From the NCBI GenBank assembly GCA_963815325.1, contig CAWFGG010000007.1, forward strand, positions 124,001 to 188,000: a stretch of DNA of 64,000 nt, written 5' to 3'. Source of the DNA: JABDII01 sp963815325. GTDB lineage: Bacteria; Gemmatimonadota; Gemmatimonadetes; Gemmatimonadales; GWC2-71-9. A model generated the notes under the pieces. It had not been told where the DNA came from, did not search any database, and saw only the letters and a list, made by a program, of their open reading frames with translations. Below are positions 46,467-54,840 of this stretch, piece after piece. The first letter of the stretch is position 1, and each line of letters begins with the position of its first letter. The position numbers and the translations under genes are program-made.

Positions 46467-47896
46467 GCGATCTTTGGGGCGGCCGCTTCCAAGAAGAACT
46501 GAACGATACGCTGCGACGATTCTCATCATCGCTCGGCGTCGACCGCCGCCTCGTCTTGTACGATCTCACGGGGACGAAGGCCCACGCCGCCGCACTGCAG
46601 GACGCCGGCGTGTTGAGCTCCGCTGAGTACGACACGATCCTCACCGGCCTCGCGCAGATCGCCGCGGAAGTCCGGGCCGGGACCTTCCCGCCTGCGGCCG
46701 ACGCGACACCGCTGCCCGAGGACGTTCACAGCGCGGTGGAGGCCCGGCTGGTCGGGTTGATTGGAGAGACGGGACACAAGGTTCACGCGGGACGAAGCCG
46801 AAACGATCAGGTCGTTACCGACGTGCTGCTCTGGCTCAAGGATGCCTCGCTCGAAATCGAGCGGGCGGTCCGCGACGTCCAAGACGCCCTGATGACCAAG
46901 GCCGAGGAATATCACGCGGCAATCGTTCCGGCCTATACCCATCTCCAGCGGGCTCAGCCGGTGCTGCTGGCCCATCATCTCCATGCGCATTTCGAGGCAT
47001 TGGAGCGCGATCTCGGAAGACTCCGAGACGCCGGCCGCCGTGCTGACCGCTGTCCGCTCGGGGCGGGAGCCTGTGCCGGATCGTCGTTCCCGCTCGATCG
47101 GCATGCCACGGCAGAACGGCTCGGATTCGCCGGGGTATCCGGCAACTCGATCGATGCCGTCGCCGACCGCGACTGGGCCATCGAATTCGTCTCGGTGTGC
47201 GCCCTCATCATGACCCACCTGTCGCGCCTGGCTGAGGAGGTGGTCCTGTGGTCCTCAGAGGAGTTCGGCCGCGCCCGGCTGGCCGATGCGTGGAGCACGG
47301 GCTCGTCCGCCCTGCCCCACAAGCGGAACCCGGACGTGGCCGAGTTGGTCAGAGGCAAGGCGGCCACGGTGGCCGGTGATCTCGTCACCCTCCACGGCCT
47401 CCTCAAGGGGCTGCCGCTGGCCTACAACCGGGACCTCCAGGAAGACAAGGCGCCGCTGTTCCGTGCCGCGGACACGACTCGGGATTCAGCCCGAGTCTTG
47501 GCCGGCGCGATCGCCTCCATCGAGTTCCAACCCGCCACGCATGGATGGGCCGGACTTCTCGACCGCGCTCGATTTGGCGGAAGAACTGGTCCGGCGCGGT
47601 ATTCCGTTCCGCACGGCGCATCACGCCGTCGGGCGGTTGATTCAGGCCTTGGAAGCATCCGGTCGGGGCCTGTCGGAGGCCACCGATCACGAGTTGGCTA
47701 CGCTCGGCGAGCCCATGGAATCGACCGGCGATTGCTTACCGCCCAAGGGAGTATAGAATCCAAGCGGACATACGGTTCCACATCTCCCGCGGAGGTTCGG
47801 CGGGAGGTGGAGGAAGCGCGGTCGATGCTCGCACGTGGCCGGGCGGGTGCGGCCGCAACCACGGCACTTCATCAGAAAGAACAGAGCCGATCATGA
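46463..47896 (+). CDS. argH: Argininosuccinate lyase with two compensating frameshifts
   Basis: The fumarase-superfamily lyase that splits argininosuccinate into arginine and fumarate. The N-terminal two thirds are normal: VHAGRSRNDQVVTDVLLW, HLQRAQPVLLAHHLHAH, CPLGAGACAGSSFP and the signature GSSALPHKRNPDVAE. From about 47541 to 47718 the conserved sequence (MDGPDFSTALDLAEELVRRG, PFRTAHHAVGRLIQ) lies in the +1 frame, so the nominal frame translates to unrelated residues. It then resumes with TAQGSIESKRTYGSTSPAEV in the original frame. The frame stays open, giving 477 residues, but about 60 are scrambled. Either an assembly/sequencing error or a decayed gene. ATGA overlap with rocD. Confidence 0.88.
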   Translation: MSDLWGGRFQEELNDTLRRFSSSLGVDRRLVLYDLTGTKAHAAALQDAGVLSSAEYDTILTGLAQIAAEVRAGTFPPAADATPLPEDVHSAVEARLVGLIGETGHKVHAGRSRNDQVVTDVLLWLKDASLEIERAVRDVQDALMTKAEEYHAAIVPAYTHLQRAQPVLLAHHLHAHFEALERDLGRLRDAGRRADRCPLGAGACAGSSFPLDRHATAERLGFAGVSGNSIDAVADRDWAIEFVSVCALIMTHLSRLAEEVVLWSSEEFGRARLADAWSTGSSALPHKRNPDVAELVRGKAATVAGDLVTLHGLLKGLPLAYNRDLQEDKAPLFRAADTTRDSARVLAGAIASIEFQPATHGWAGLLDRARFGGRTGPARYSVPHGASRRRAVDSGLGSIRSGPVGGHRSRVGYARRAHGIDRRLLTAQGSIESKRTYGSTSPAEVRREVEEARSMLARGRAGAAATTALHQKEQSRS

Positions 47897-49122
47897 CGAC
47901 TCTTACCGACACCAAGACGACCGCTGACTTCATCGCCGAGGTCGACCACTACGGCGCCCACAACTACCACCCGCTGCCGGTGGTCATCGGCCGCGGGGAG
48001 GGCGCGTGGGTGTGGGACGTGGAGGGCAACAAGTTCCTCGATTGCCTGGCGGCCTACTCGGCCGTGAATCAGGGACATCGCCATCCCGCCATTCTGCAGG
48101 CCGCCCGTGACCAACTCGACCGGCTCACCTTGACCTCCCGCGCGTTCCACAACGACCAGATGGGGCCGTTCCTCAAACTGTTGTGCGAGGTCACGGGCTA
48201 TGAGAAGGTGCTGCCCATGAACACGGGAGCGGAAGCGGTCGAGACGGCCATTAAGGCCGTGCGGCGCTGGGGCTATCGCGTGAAGGGCATCCCCCGTGAA
48301 CAAGCCGAGATCATCGTGTGCCACAACAACTTTCACGGGCGCACCACCACCATCATCTCGTTTTCGGACGATCCGGGTTCGCGCGGCGACTTCGGCCCCG
48401 CGACACCAGGGTTTCCGGTGATCGCCTACGGCGACGCCGATGCGTTGCGCGCCGCCATCACGCCGAATACCGCCGCATTTCTGTTCGAGCCGCTACAGGG
48501 CGAGGGCGGCGTCATCGTTCCGCCGGAGGGATACCTCACGGAAGCGGCCAAGATATGCCGGGATCACAATGTGCTCCTGGTCGCCGATGAGATTCAGACC
48601 GGGCTCGGCCGGACAGGTAAGATGTTCTGCTGTGATTGGGAAGGCGTGCGGCCCGACGTCATGGTGGTGGGCAAGGCGCTGAGCGGCGGCTTCTACCCGG
48701 TGTCGGCCATGCTGGCCGATGCCGCGGTGATGGACATGTTCAAGCCCGGGGACCACGGATCGACCTTCGGCGGGAACCCGCTGGGTGCGGCGATCGCGCT
48801 GGCCGCCCTCCGCGTCATCGTCGATGAAAGGCTCCCCGAGCGAGCCCAGGAGTTGGGCAGCTGGCTCATGGCCGAAATCCGGAAGATCGGTTCGCGCCAC
48901 GTCGCCGAGGTGCGCGGCAAGGGCCTCATGATCGGGATCGTGATCAAGCGCGAGTCGGGCCCGGCACGACCGTTCTGCGAAGCGCTCATGGAGCGCGGCA
49001 TCCTTGCCAAGGAGACCCACGAGCAGGTCATCCGGTTGGCACCGCCACTCGTGGTGGATCGTGCCGATCTCGAGTGGGCGCTACCACGTATTCGCGAGGT
49101 GCTCGTGGGCGACCTGGCCTGA
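47893..49122 (+). CDS. rocD: Ornithine-oxo-acid aminotransferase
   Basis: A 409-residue class III PLP aminotransferase. It has YGAHNYHPLPVVI typical of ornithine delta-aminotransferase, the phosphate-loop region MNTGAEAVETAIKAVR, NNFHGRTTTIISFS, VADEIQTGLGRTG and the PLP lysine in VVGKALSGGFYPVSA. It interconverts ornithine and glutamate semialdehyde. Coupled to argH by ATGA and so under the same ArgR operator. An acetylornithine aminotransferase role is possible but the N-terminal motif favours RocD. Confidence 0.92.
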   Translation: MTTLTDTKTTADFIAEVDHYGAHNYHPLPVVIGRGEGAWVWDVEGNKFLDCLAAYSAVNQGHRHPAILQAARDQLDRLTLTSRAFHNDQMGPFLKLLCEVTGYEKVLPMNTGAEAVETAIKAVRRWGYRVKGIPREQAEIIVCHNNFHGRTTTIISFSDDPGSRGDFGPATPGFPVIAYGDADALRAAITPNTAAFLFEPLQGEGGVIVPPEGYLTEAAKICRDHNVLLVADEIQTGLGRTGKMFCCDWEGVRPDVMVVGKALSGGFYPVSAMLADAAVMDMFKPGDHGSTFGGNPLGAAIALAALRVIVDERLPERAQELGSWLMAEIRKIGSRHVAEVRGKGLMIGIVIKRESGPARPFCEALMERGILAKETHEQVIRLAPPLVVDRADLEWALPRIREVLVGDLA

Positions 49123-49195
49123 CACTCGCCCGAAACATGGCTGTCCGTGGGGGAGCGAGGACCATGCGCTCGACCCCCCGCCCTGCGAGGCGACC

Positions 49196-50107
49196 TTGGG
49201 ACCCATTCGAACGCTCGATGCTCTTCTAACGCGCACGCCCGAACGCGCTTTGATGGCCGGAGCCCTGGCCCTCATTGTGGCGATCGGGGTTGTGGACTAT
49301 TTCGCCGGTCCCGAGTTCGTCTCGATCCACTCGCTCTTTTTCGCCCCCATCGCCATCACGGCCTGGTACATCGGGGTCCGCGCCGCCGTCGCGCTGTCAT
49401 TGGCAGCCGCCGGGGTGTGGCTTTTCGCTGACCGTTTGTCCAGCCCAGGCGTATCGCACACAGTGACTCCGCTCCTGGATACGATCGTCTCACTCGGAGC
49501 CTTCATCCTGCTCGGGACCCTGTTGGGCATGATCCGACGACACCTGGCTCGGGAGGAGCAGCTCTCCGCCACCGATCCGTTGACCGGGTTAGCCAACAGC
49601 CGGGCATGCTACGAAGCGGTTGATCGTGAACTGAGGCGAGCCGGCCGTTACCAGCATCCGTTTTCGGTGTGCGCGATCGACCTCGACAACTTCAAGGCGG
49701 TGAACGATGCCCACGGGCATCTGGTGGGCGACGAGGTCCTGAAGCAGGTCGCCAAGACCCTTCGGACCTACACCAGATCGACGGACACCATCGCGCGCTT
49801 GGGCGGTGACGAGTTCGTGATCTTGTTCCCGGAAACCGATGCTGCATCGGCTCGCGAAGTATTGCAAACGCTACGGACCCGCCTGCTCGAAGCCATGGCC
49901 CAGAGCGGATGGCCCGTCACCTTCAGTATTGGCGGGGTCACCTTCGAATCACCGGCCCCGAGCGTCCAGTCCGTCATCAAGGCAGCCGATGACCTCATGT
50001 ATGAAGTCAAACGAGCCGAGAAGGACTCCTGGGCCCATGCAGTCTACCCACCCGCCATGCGGTCAGCCCTCGCTCGGGGCAAGCGGGCCACGGTCAGGAA
50101 TGCGTGA
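49196..50107 (+). CDS. Membrane diguanylate cyclase (GGDEF)
   Basis: A 303-residue protein. The N-terminal ~115 residues form about four membrane helices (MAGALALIVAIGVVDYFAG, FFAPIAITAWYIGVRAAVAL, LLDTIVSLGAFILLGTLLGM). A GGDEF domain follows: DPLTGLANSRACYEAV, FSVCAIDLDNFKAVND and active site ARLGGDEFVILFPE. The inhibitory I-site RSTD stands five residues before GGDEF, so product feedback by cyclic di-GMP is expected. The start is uncertain: TTG at 49196 with GAGG upstream, or ATG at 49253. Its 3' end overlaps the convergent M1-like remnant by 14 bases. Confidence 0.9.
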   Translation: MGPIRTLDALLTRTPERALMAGALALIVAIGVVDYFAGPEFVSIHSLFFAPIAITAWYIGVRAAVALSLAAAGVWLFADRLSSPGVSHTVTPLLDTIVSLGAFILLGTLLGMIRRHLAREEQLSATDPLTGLANSRACYEAVDRELRRAGRYQHPFSVCAIDLDNFKAVNDAHGHLVGDEVLKQVAKTLRTYTRSTDTIARLGGDEFVILFPETDAASAREVLQTLRTRLLEAMAQSGWPVTFSIGGVTFESPAPSVQSVIKAADDLMYEVKRAEKDSWAHAVYPPAMRSALARGKRATVRNA

Positions 50108-50477
50108 GGCTCAGGCGTTGCCCCGGTGCCAGCGGGGCATCGAGAATGACCGTGATGTGGTTGGCTTGATACTGCGGCCAGTCCACCATCGTGACGATGT
50201 CTTGGGTAAAGGCCAGCGCGCCTCCGGCCTCGTCAGTCACCTCCGAGACCGTCATCAGCCGGTAGAGCAGGAGCGGAATCAGCGAGACCGGCTCCTCCGA
50301 CGTGTTCTCCACCGCGAGCGTCGCGGTCCCCGCAAGCCGTGCTTCCTCATAGTCCACTGATAACGCCAGATTCAGGTGGGTGAGGCGGAGACCTGACAGA
50401 TCCGGGTGAGGTGCGGCCGGTGGCGCGGACGTTCCGCCAGCGGTCATCAAGGCGACAATCACCAATGGTCTCAGCAT
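50094..50477 (-). pseudogene. Short secreted protein resembling the N-terminal domain of an M1 peptidase; probably a remnant
   Basis: 127 residues: a signal peptide (LRPLVIVALMTAGGTSA) and a beta-sandwich that reads like the amino-terminal domain of M1 metallopeptidases (LTHLNLALSVDYEEARLAGT, TATLAVENTSEEPVSLIPLL, ILDAPLAPGQRLSLT). It stops where the domain would continue. No HExxH zinc site follows; the neighbouring DNA belongs to the convergent GGDEF gene. The ATG at 50477 has AAGGAGG six bases upstream, so the fragment may still be made. It could instead be a free-standing small domain protein. Confidence 0.55.
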
Positions 50478-50498
50478 CGCCATCCTCCTTCGGTAGCG

Positions 50499-53400
50499 CT
50501 ATCCGTCTCCTGCGGCAAGCGTTCTCAACTTCGGCTCCGTCAACACCCGTGCCAACGCATCGACCAGGCACGACACGTCGGCGACGCCGAAGACCATCGG
50601 CGGCTTGATTTTGAGCACATTGCCGTGCGGTCCGTCGGTGCTGAGGAGCACGCCGCGATCGCGCATGCGGTTAGCAACGTACGACGCCTCCCGACCGGCG
50701 GGTTCGCGGGTCGCGCGATCGCGCACTAGCTCGACGCCGAGAAACAGTCCGGCCCCGCGAACATCACCGATGATTTCGTGCGCACCGGCCAACCGACGGA
50801 GTTCGCCCTTCAGCATGTCGCCCACGTCCCGGGCGTGCTGCTGTAACCCTTCCTCCTCGATCACGTCCAGCACCGCCAGTCCGACGGCACAGGAGACCGG
50901 GTTGCCGCCGAACGTGTTGAAGTACTCCATGCCGGTGTCGAACGACGCCGCGATCTCGGGCGTGGTCACGACCGCGGCGAGTGGATGGCCGTTCCCGATC
51001 GGTTTCCCCATCGTGACGATGTCGGGAACCACTTCGTGCGTCTGGAAGCCCCAGAAGTCCGAGCCCACCCGACCGAAGCCCACCTGCACCTCGTCGGCGA
51101 TGCACACCCCACCGGCCTCACGGATCAGTCGGTAGCTCTCGGCCAGGAACCCGGGCGCCAACACGATCTGTCCGGCGCAGCTCGGGAACGACTCCGCGAG
51201 GAAGGCCGCCACGTGCCGGCCGCGCTTTCGGCTCTGGAGCGTGGTCTCGGCGACATGAGCGGCATACCGCCGGCCGGCTTCTCGAGGGTCGGTGTACAGT
51301 CCCCGGTAGGTGTCGGGCGTCGGGACGACGTGTACGAAAGGCGGGGCGCCTGCCCCGCCCGGACCGTTGAATTTGTAGGGACTCAGCTCGATGAGACCCG
51401 TGGTGTTGCCATGGTAGCCGCCGTCGATCACCACGATGTCCGTGGCCCGGGTATGCGCCCGCGCCATCCGGATCGCCAGCTCGTTCGCCTCGCTGCCGGA
51501 ACAGACGAAGTAGCAGACCCGAAGCGGTTCGGGCAACGTCGAGAGAAGGCGCTCCGTGTAGTCGATGATCGTGTCGTGGAGATAGCGGGTGTTGGTGTTG
51601 AGCAGGGCCGTTTGCCGTCGCGACGCCGCAACGATCGCCGGATGACAATGGCCGACATGGGCCACGTTGTTTACGGCATCGAGGAACTCCCGGCCCAGAT
51701 AATCGTACAAGTACTGCATGCGCCCCGACACGATCTTGAGCGGCCGCCGGTAGCTCACGCTGAGCGTCGGACCCAGGTGCCGGCGCCGCACGTCCACAAT
51801 CTCGCCGGGGCTCCGTCCGGTATCCGGCTCGGGAAGCCCTTCGATTCGGAGCAGGTGATTGGGATCGGGACAGAGCGCGAGCCAGAGTGCCTGGTCCTTG
51901 GCCGCGGCTACTCCCGGGAAGTTGCCGGTGCAATCGAGCAGGTCCGTGACGATCTGGAAATGGAGGTGCGGTGGCCAGCCGCCGTTGACCGCGATGTCGC
52001 CGATGGTTCCCAACCGCTCGCCTTTGGCGACGCGCACACCCGGCTCCAGCCCGACGAGGGACACCTCGCTCAGATGCCCGAAGAGCGTGAAGAACTCGGG
52101 AGCATTGTCCGGCTGGTGCCGGAGAATAACGGTCGGGCCGTAATCGAGCGGCTCCCGATTGTTGGCCACGCTGTGCACGGTGCCGTCGAGCGGAGCAAGG
52201 ACCGGCGAGCCGGGTTCGAGAAAGAGGTCCACACCCAGATGCACGGTGCGCCACTCGTCCACCTCGCTACCAGGCGGGCAGAACTGCGGCGCCCGGTAGA
52301 GCCGCCGCGCCTCGTTGTAGCGCCCTACTCCGACCCGGGCACCAGCCGCCCGGATCTGGTCCGTGACCGCGCGTGCTAAGCTCGCCTGGTCGAACGGGTC
52401 GGGCACGTCGATAAACTGATCGCTGCCGGGGGAGAGGTCGAAGACAAGCACACTGCTGGAGTCCAGGCCGGGCTCGATGACCGGTCCGATCCGATCGGGG
52501 TTGGCGTCGAGCCACTGGACTATCTCCAGGGTCGCCGGGCACGGGTGCATTCCGGTCGCTTGACGGAAGGCATAGGTCGCCATTCGAGGGCAGATATCCC
52601 GCCATCGTCCCAGGGCTTCCCAGGCCGGCGTTTCCGAGATGGACAGATAGGCGTTCTCGGGCGCTCGACCCCGTTGATACGCTGCAAGACAGACGCTCAC
52701 CGCGAGCCGAAGCGCAATCAGGTCGTACAGCAACCCGATCTCCTGCTCCGTGAGGGGATGGCTGCCGTGATACCCCGCGACCACATGGGCCGCAGCGGCC
52801 AACGGATCGGCCTTCCCCAAGGTGGCGTATGCCGCAGCGACCGCGGGCTCGATGACCGTTGCGGTCTCGACCATGTCGCCGAAATCGATGATCCCGGTCA
52901 CGGCTTCTCCAGACGCGGAGTCGGTGACCAGGATGTTGTAGTCGTTCCCGTCGTTATGGATGAGACTTTGGCGGAGCGTCGGAAGCGCCGGGGCGACGAT
53001 GGTCTCGAAGCGCTGTCGGAAATACCGCACCAGGTCGAGCCTCGCGGAATCCTTGATGAGCGCCGTGTGACGGTCGATGACCGAGCCGGCGCGTTGGAGA
53101 TCCCAATGCAATTCTCGCCGCAATGCCGGAAGCGACAACGCTGAGAGACCTCGGTCGAACCGTCCGAAGAACGCACCCAAGCTCGACAGAAGTTCAGGCG
53201 TGTGCGGTGCCACATCCGCCAATAGCCGACCGGGCACGTACGACAGGAGGCGGACGAGTCGGGTGCTTCCGTCCCCGGCATGGACGACAGCAATGCCGTC
53301 GCCGGCCGTGGTGCGAAGCGGTCGTGGCGCCCCGATGTCCGGAGCAACCCGGGCCACATGCTCCAGCACCGTGTTCTGTGCGGTCAGGATCTCCACACCG

Positions 53401-53585
53401 TCATCCGGCCCCGCGATCTTGAGCACGTACCACGGACCCGCCGGCGCGCGGAACAGGAAATTCTGGTCGCGTTCGCTCGGAAGCGGTTGCGCCGGCGCAT
53501 TCACACCGTAGTGCAGACGGGCGAGTGCCTGGGCCTCGTCGAGGGAGAGCGGAACAACCTGGCTTCGGACCGTGGTCATGGTCAA
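50499..53585 (-). CDS. Three-domain fusion: APH-type kinase, M23-like domain, class III aminotransferase
   Basis: A 1028-residue fusion. Residues ~1-360 are an aminoglycoside-phosphotransferase/hydroxylysine-kinase-like domain (catalytic HNDGNDYNILV, metal IIDFGDM). Residues ~430-580 are an M23 (lysostaphin-type) domain with HLGVDLFLEPG, LFGHLSEV and PHLHFQI. Residues ~600-1028 are a class III PLP enzyme (CSGSEANELAIRMARAH, IADEVQVGFGRVG, lysine in TMGKPIGNGHPL), like human phosphoethanolamine and phosphohydroxylysine phospho-lyases. Kinase and phospho-lyase are consecutive steps for hydroxylysine or ethanolamine-like amino alcohols. The role of the peptidase-like middle is unclear, and no signal peptide is seen, so it is cytoplasmic. 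The following M1-like remnant is 22 bases away. Confidence 0.88.
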   Translation of the reverse strand: MTMTTVRSQVVPLSLDEAQALARLHYGVNAPAQPLPSERDQNFLFRAPAGPWYVLKIAGPDDGVEILTAQNTVLEHVARVAPDIGAPRPLRTTAGDGIAVVHAGDGSTRLVRLLSYVPGRLLADVAPHTPELLSSLGAFFGRFDRGLSALSLPALRRELHWDLQRAGSVIDRHTALIKDSARLDLVRYFRQRFETIVAPALPTLRQSLIHNDGNDYNILVTDSASGEAVTGIIDFGDMVETATVIEPAVAAAYATLGKADPLAAAAHVVAGYHGSHPLTEQEIGLLYDLIALRLAVSVCLAAYQRGRAPENAYLSISETPAWEALGRWRDICPRMATYAFRQATGMHPCPATLEIVQWLDANPDRIGPVIEPGLDSSSVLVFDLSPGSDQFIDVPDPFDQASLARAVTDQIRAAGARVGVGRYNEARRLYRAPQFCPPGSEVDEWRTVHLGVDLFLEPGSPVLAPLDGTVHSVANNREPLDYGPTVILRHQPDNAPEFFTLFGHLSEVSLVGLEPGVRVAKGERLGTIGDIAVNGGWPPHLHFQIVTDLLDCTGNFPGVAAAKDQALWLALCPDPNHLLRIEGLPEPDTGRSPGEIVDVRRRHLGPTLSVSYRRPLKIVSGRMQYLYDYLGREFLDAVNNVAHVGHCHPAIVAASRRQTALLNTNTRYLHDTIIDYTERLLSTLPEPLRVCYFVCSGSEANELAIRMARAHTRATDIVVIDGGYHGNTTGLIELSPYKFNGPGGAGAPPFVHVVPTPDTYRGLYTDPREAGRRYAAHVAETTLQSRKRGRHVAAFLAESFPSCAGQIVLAPGFLAESYRLIREAGGVCIADEVQVGFGRVGSDFWGFQTHEVVPDIVTMGKPIGNGHPLAAVVTTPEIAASFDTGMEYFNTFGGNPVSCAVGLAVLDVIEEEGLQQHARDVGDMLKGELRRLAGAHEIIGDVRGAGLFLGVELVRDRATREPAGREASYVANRMRDRGVLLSTDGPHGNVLKIKPPMVFGVADVSCLVDALARVLTEPKLRTLAAGDG

Positions 53586-53751
53586 TGGTCGAGGGAACCG
53601 TGGGGCCCGTTCAGAAGAGGGTGGCTGTGCGCAACTGTTAAACCTACACGCCCCTCGAGAAAATCTGGTGGCCCGTCCCCACGTGGCTCGCAGCCGCCAG
53701 GGATTGGGCCGCGCCGCGGTCAGACTGCGTGGGGGCGAATCGGTCTGACGA

Positions 53752-54660
53752 TTATGCCGCGCGGGCTGCGCGCGGAAGGTCCGCCGATGGCTGCGTGGGA
53801 TAGAGCCCCTTGCTCGCGACGTGGCGGGTCATGAGGGCATCGAGGCCGTGCATAAAGAGCAGCAGAGATGCGGCGCTCACGACCTTCGCCTCGATGGCAA
53901 TTGTGCCGTTGAGCGCCACGAGCAGGAAGCCGAGCCATGCCAGGGCCGCGGCGACGATTTCCACGCCGCCGAACAGCTTGTGGCCCAGGTAGAGATCTCC
54001 GAGCCCAGGAAAGAGGAAGGACAGGAGTGTAGCCTTGACCCGCGACTTGAAGCCGGCGTGACAGCCGGGGCATTGGCATGGGTGCCCTTCCACCGGATGA
54101 TGGCACTGCGGGCACAGGTCCTCGAGGTCCATGGCCTCGGCGCGATAGCCTCGGAACTCCATCTTCTTGCGTTTGATGAACTCGCGCAGCCGCCCGCGGT
54201 CCTTCCGCGGCATATAGGAATACAGCCGCGTCTTTTTGCTTCGCATCTTGAGCCTCACCCCTCCGAGGCGCGGCCAAGTGAGGCGATCAATGGCCAGGTA
54301 CCGCAGCTGAGACCGAAAGGTATGCGGCCGGAGTTTCCGGTCGATCTGGAGCAGGAGAATCCGCTGGTCCGTCAGGATGATGGCCCGCCGGTTGATGGCA
54401 TAGGCCACCCATCCGAGGAAGTACGATTCCCAGAACGACACGCCGTTGCCGACCGTGACGAAGTGCACTTTCTCCCCGGGCTCGAGCATGACGCGCAAGG
54501 TCGAGTCGATCTCTCTGAGGAGTCTCAGTTTCTTGGCCGAGAGCCGGCGGGAGCGCCAGGTGTCGTTATCGAAGATGGTGGCGAAGACGTAGGGGTCGTC
54601 CTCCGCCCGCCGGACCAGAAGGTCCTGGAATCGACTGGCGCTGTGGAGTCGTGGATGCAT
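53752..54660 (-). CDS. Membrane protein with PH-like domain, zinc ribbon and C-terminal helices
   Basis: A 302-residue protein of unknown function. The N-terminal ~170 residues contain a bacterial PH-like segment (YAINRRAIILTDQRILLLQI, RYLAIDRLTWPRLGG). A basic linker (RSKKTRLYSYMPRKDRGRL) leads to a zinc ribbon CPQCHHPVEGHPCQCPGC, and then two or three membrane helices (LLSFLFPGLGDLYLGHKLFG, VAAALAWLGFLLVAL). The SFLFPGLGDLYLG segment resembles TM2-type domains. The start at 54660 (MHPRLHSASRF) is favoured over 54729, which reaches into the terminator hairpin region. Confidence 0.75.
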   Translation of the reverse strand: MHPRLHSASRFQDLLVRRAEDDPYVFATIFDNDTWRSRRLSAKKLRLLREIDSTLRVMLEPGEKVHFVTVGNGVSFWESYFLGWVAYAINRRAIILTDQRILLLQIDRKLRPHTFRSQLRYLAIDRLTWPRLGGVRLKMRSKKTRLYSYMPRKDRGRLREFIKRKKMEFRGYRAEAMDLEDLCPQCHHPVEGHPCQCPGCHAGFKSRVKATLLSFLFPGLGDLYLGHKLFGGVEIVAAALAWLGFLLVALNGTIAIEAKVVSAASLLLFMHGLDALMTRHVASKGLYPTQPSADLPRAARAA

Positions 54661-54730
54661 GGGCGCGGTCGCGGGGAATCGATGATCGAGACTGAACCAC
54701 AATTTTCCGGCGAGAACTGTGCCAGCCAAC

Positions 54731-54757
54731 GAAAACGCCGCTGGACGCGGCGTTTTC
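54731..54757. terminator. Bidirectional-looking intrinsic terminator
   Basis: Perfect 11-base stem GAAAACGCCGC (54731-54741) / GCGGCGTTTTC (54747-54757) with a 5-base loop; the stem itself ends in TTTT on either strand. It lies 84 bases after the M61 peptidase stop on the minus strand and ahead of the PH-like protein gene. Confidence 0.8.
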
Positions 54758-54840
54758 CCTATTTCACCCGCATCCCCAGGTCGAGGGGTCAGGCCTTTTG
54801 CCCCGGCACGGGGCGATTGTCCGACCGGACGAGCGCCGCG

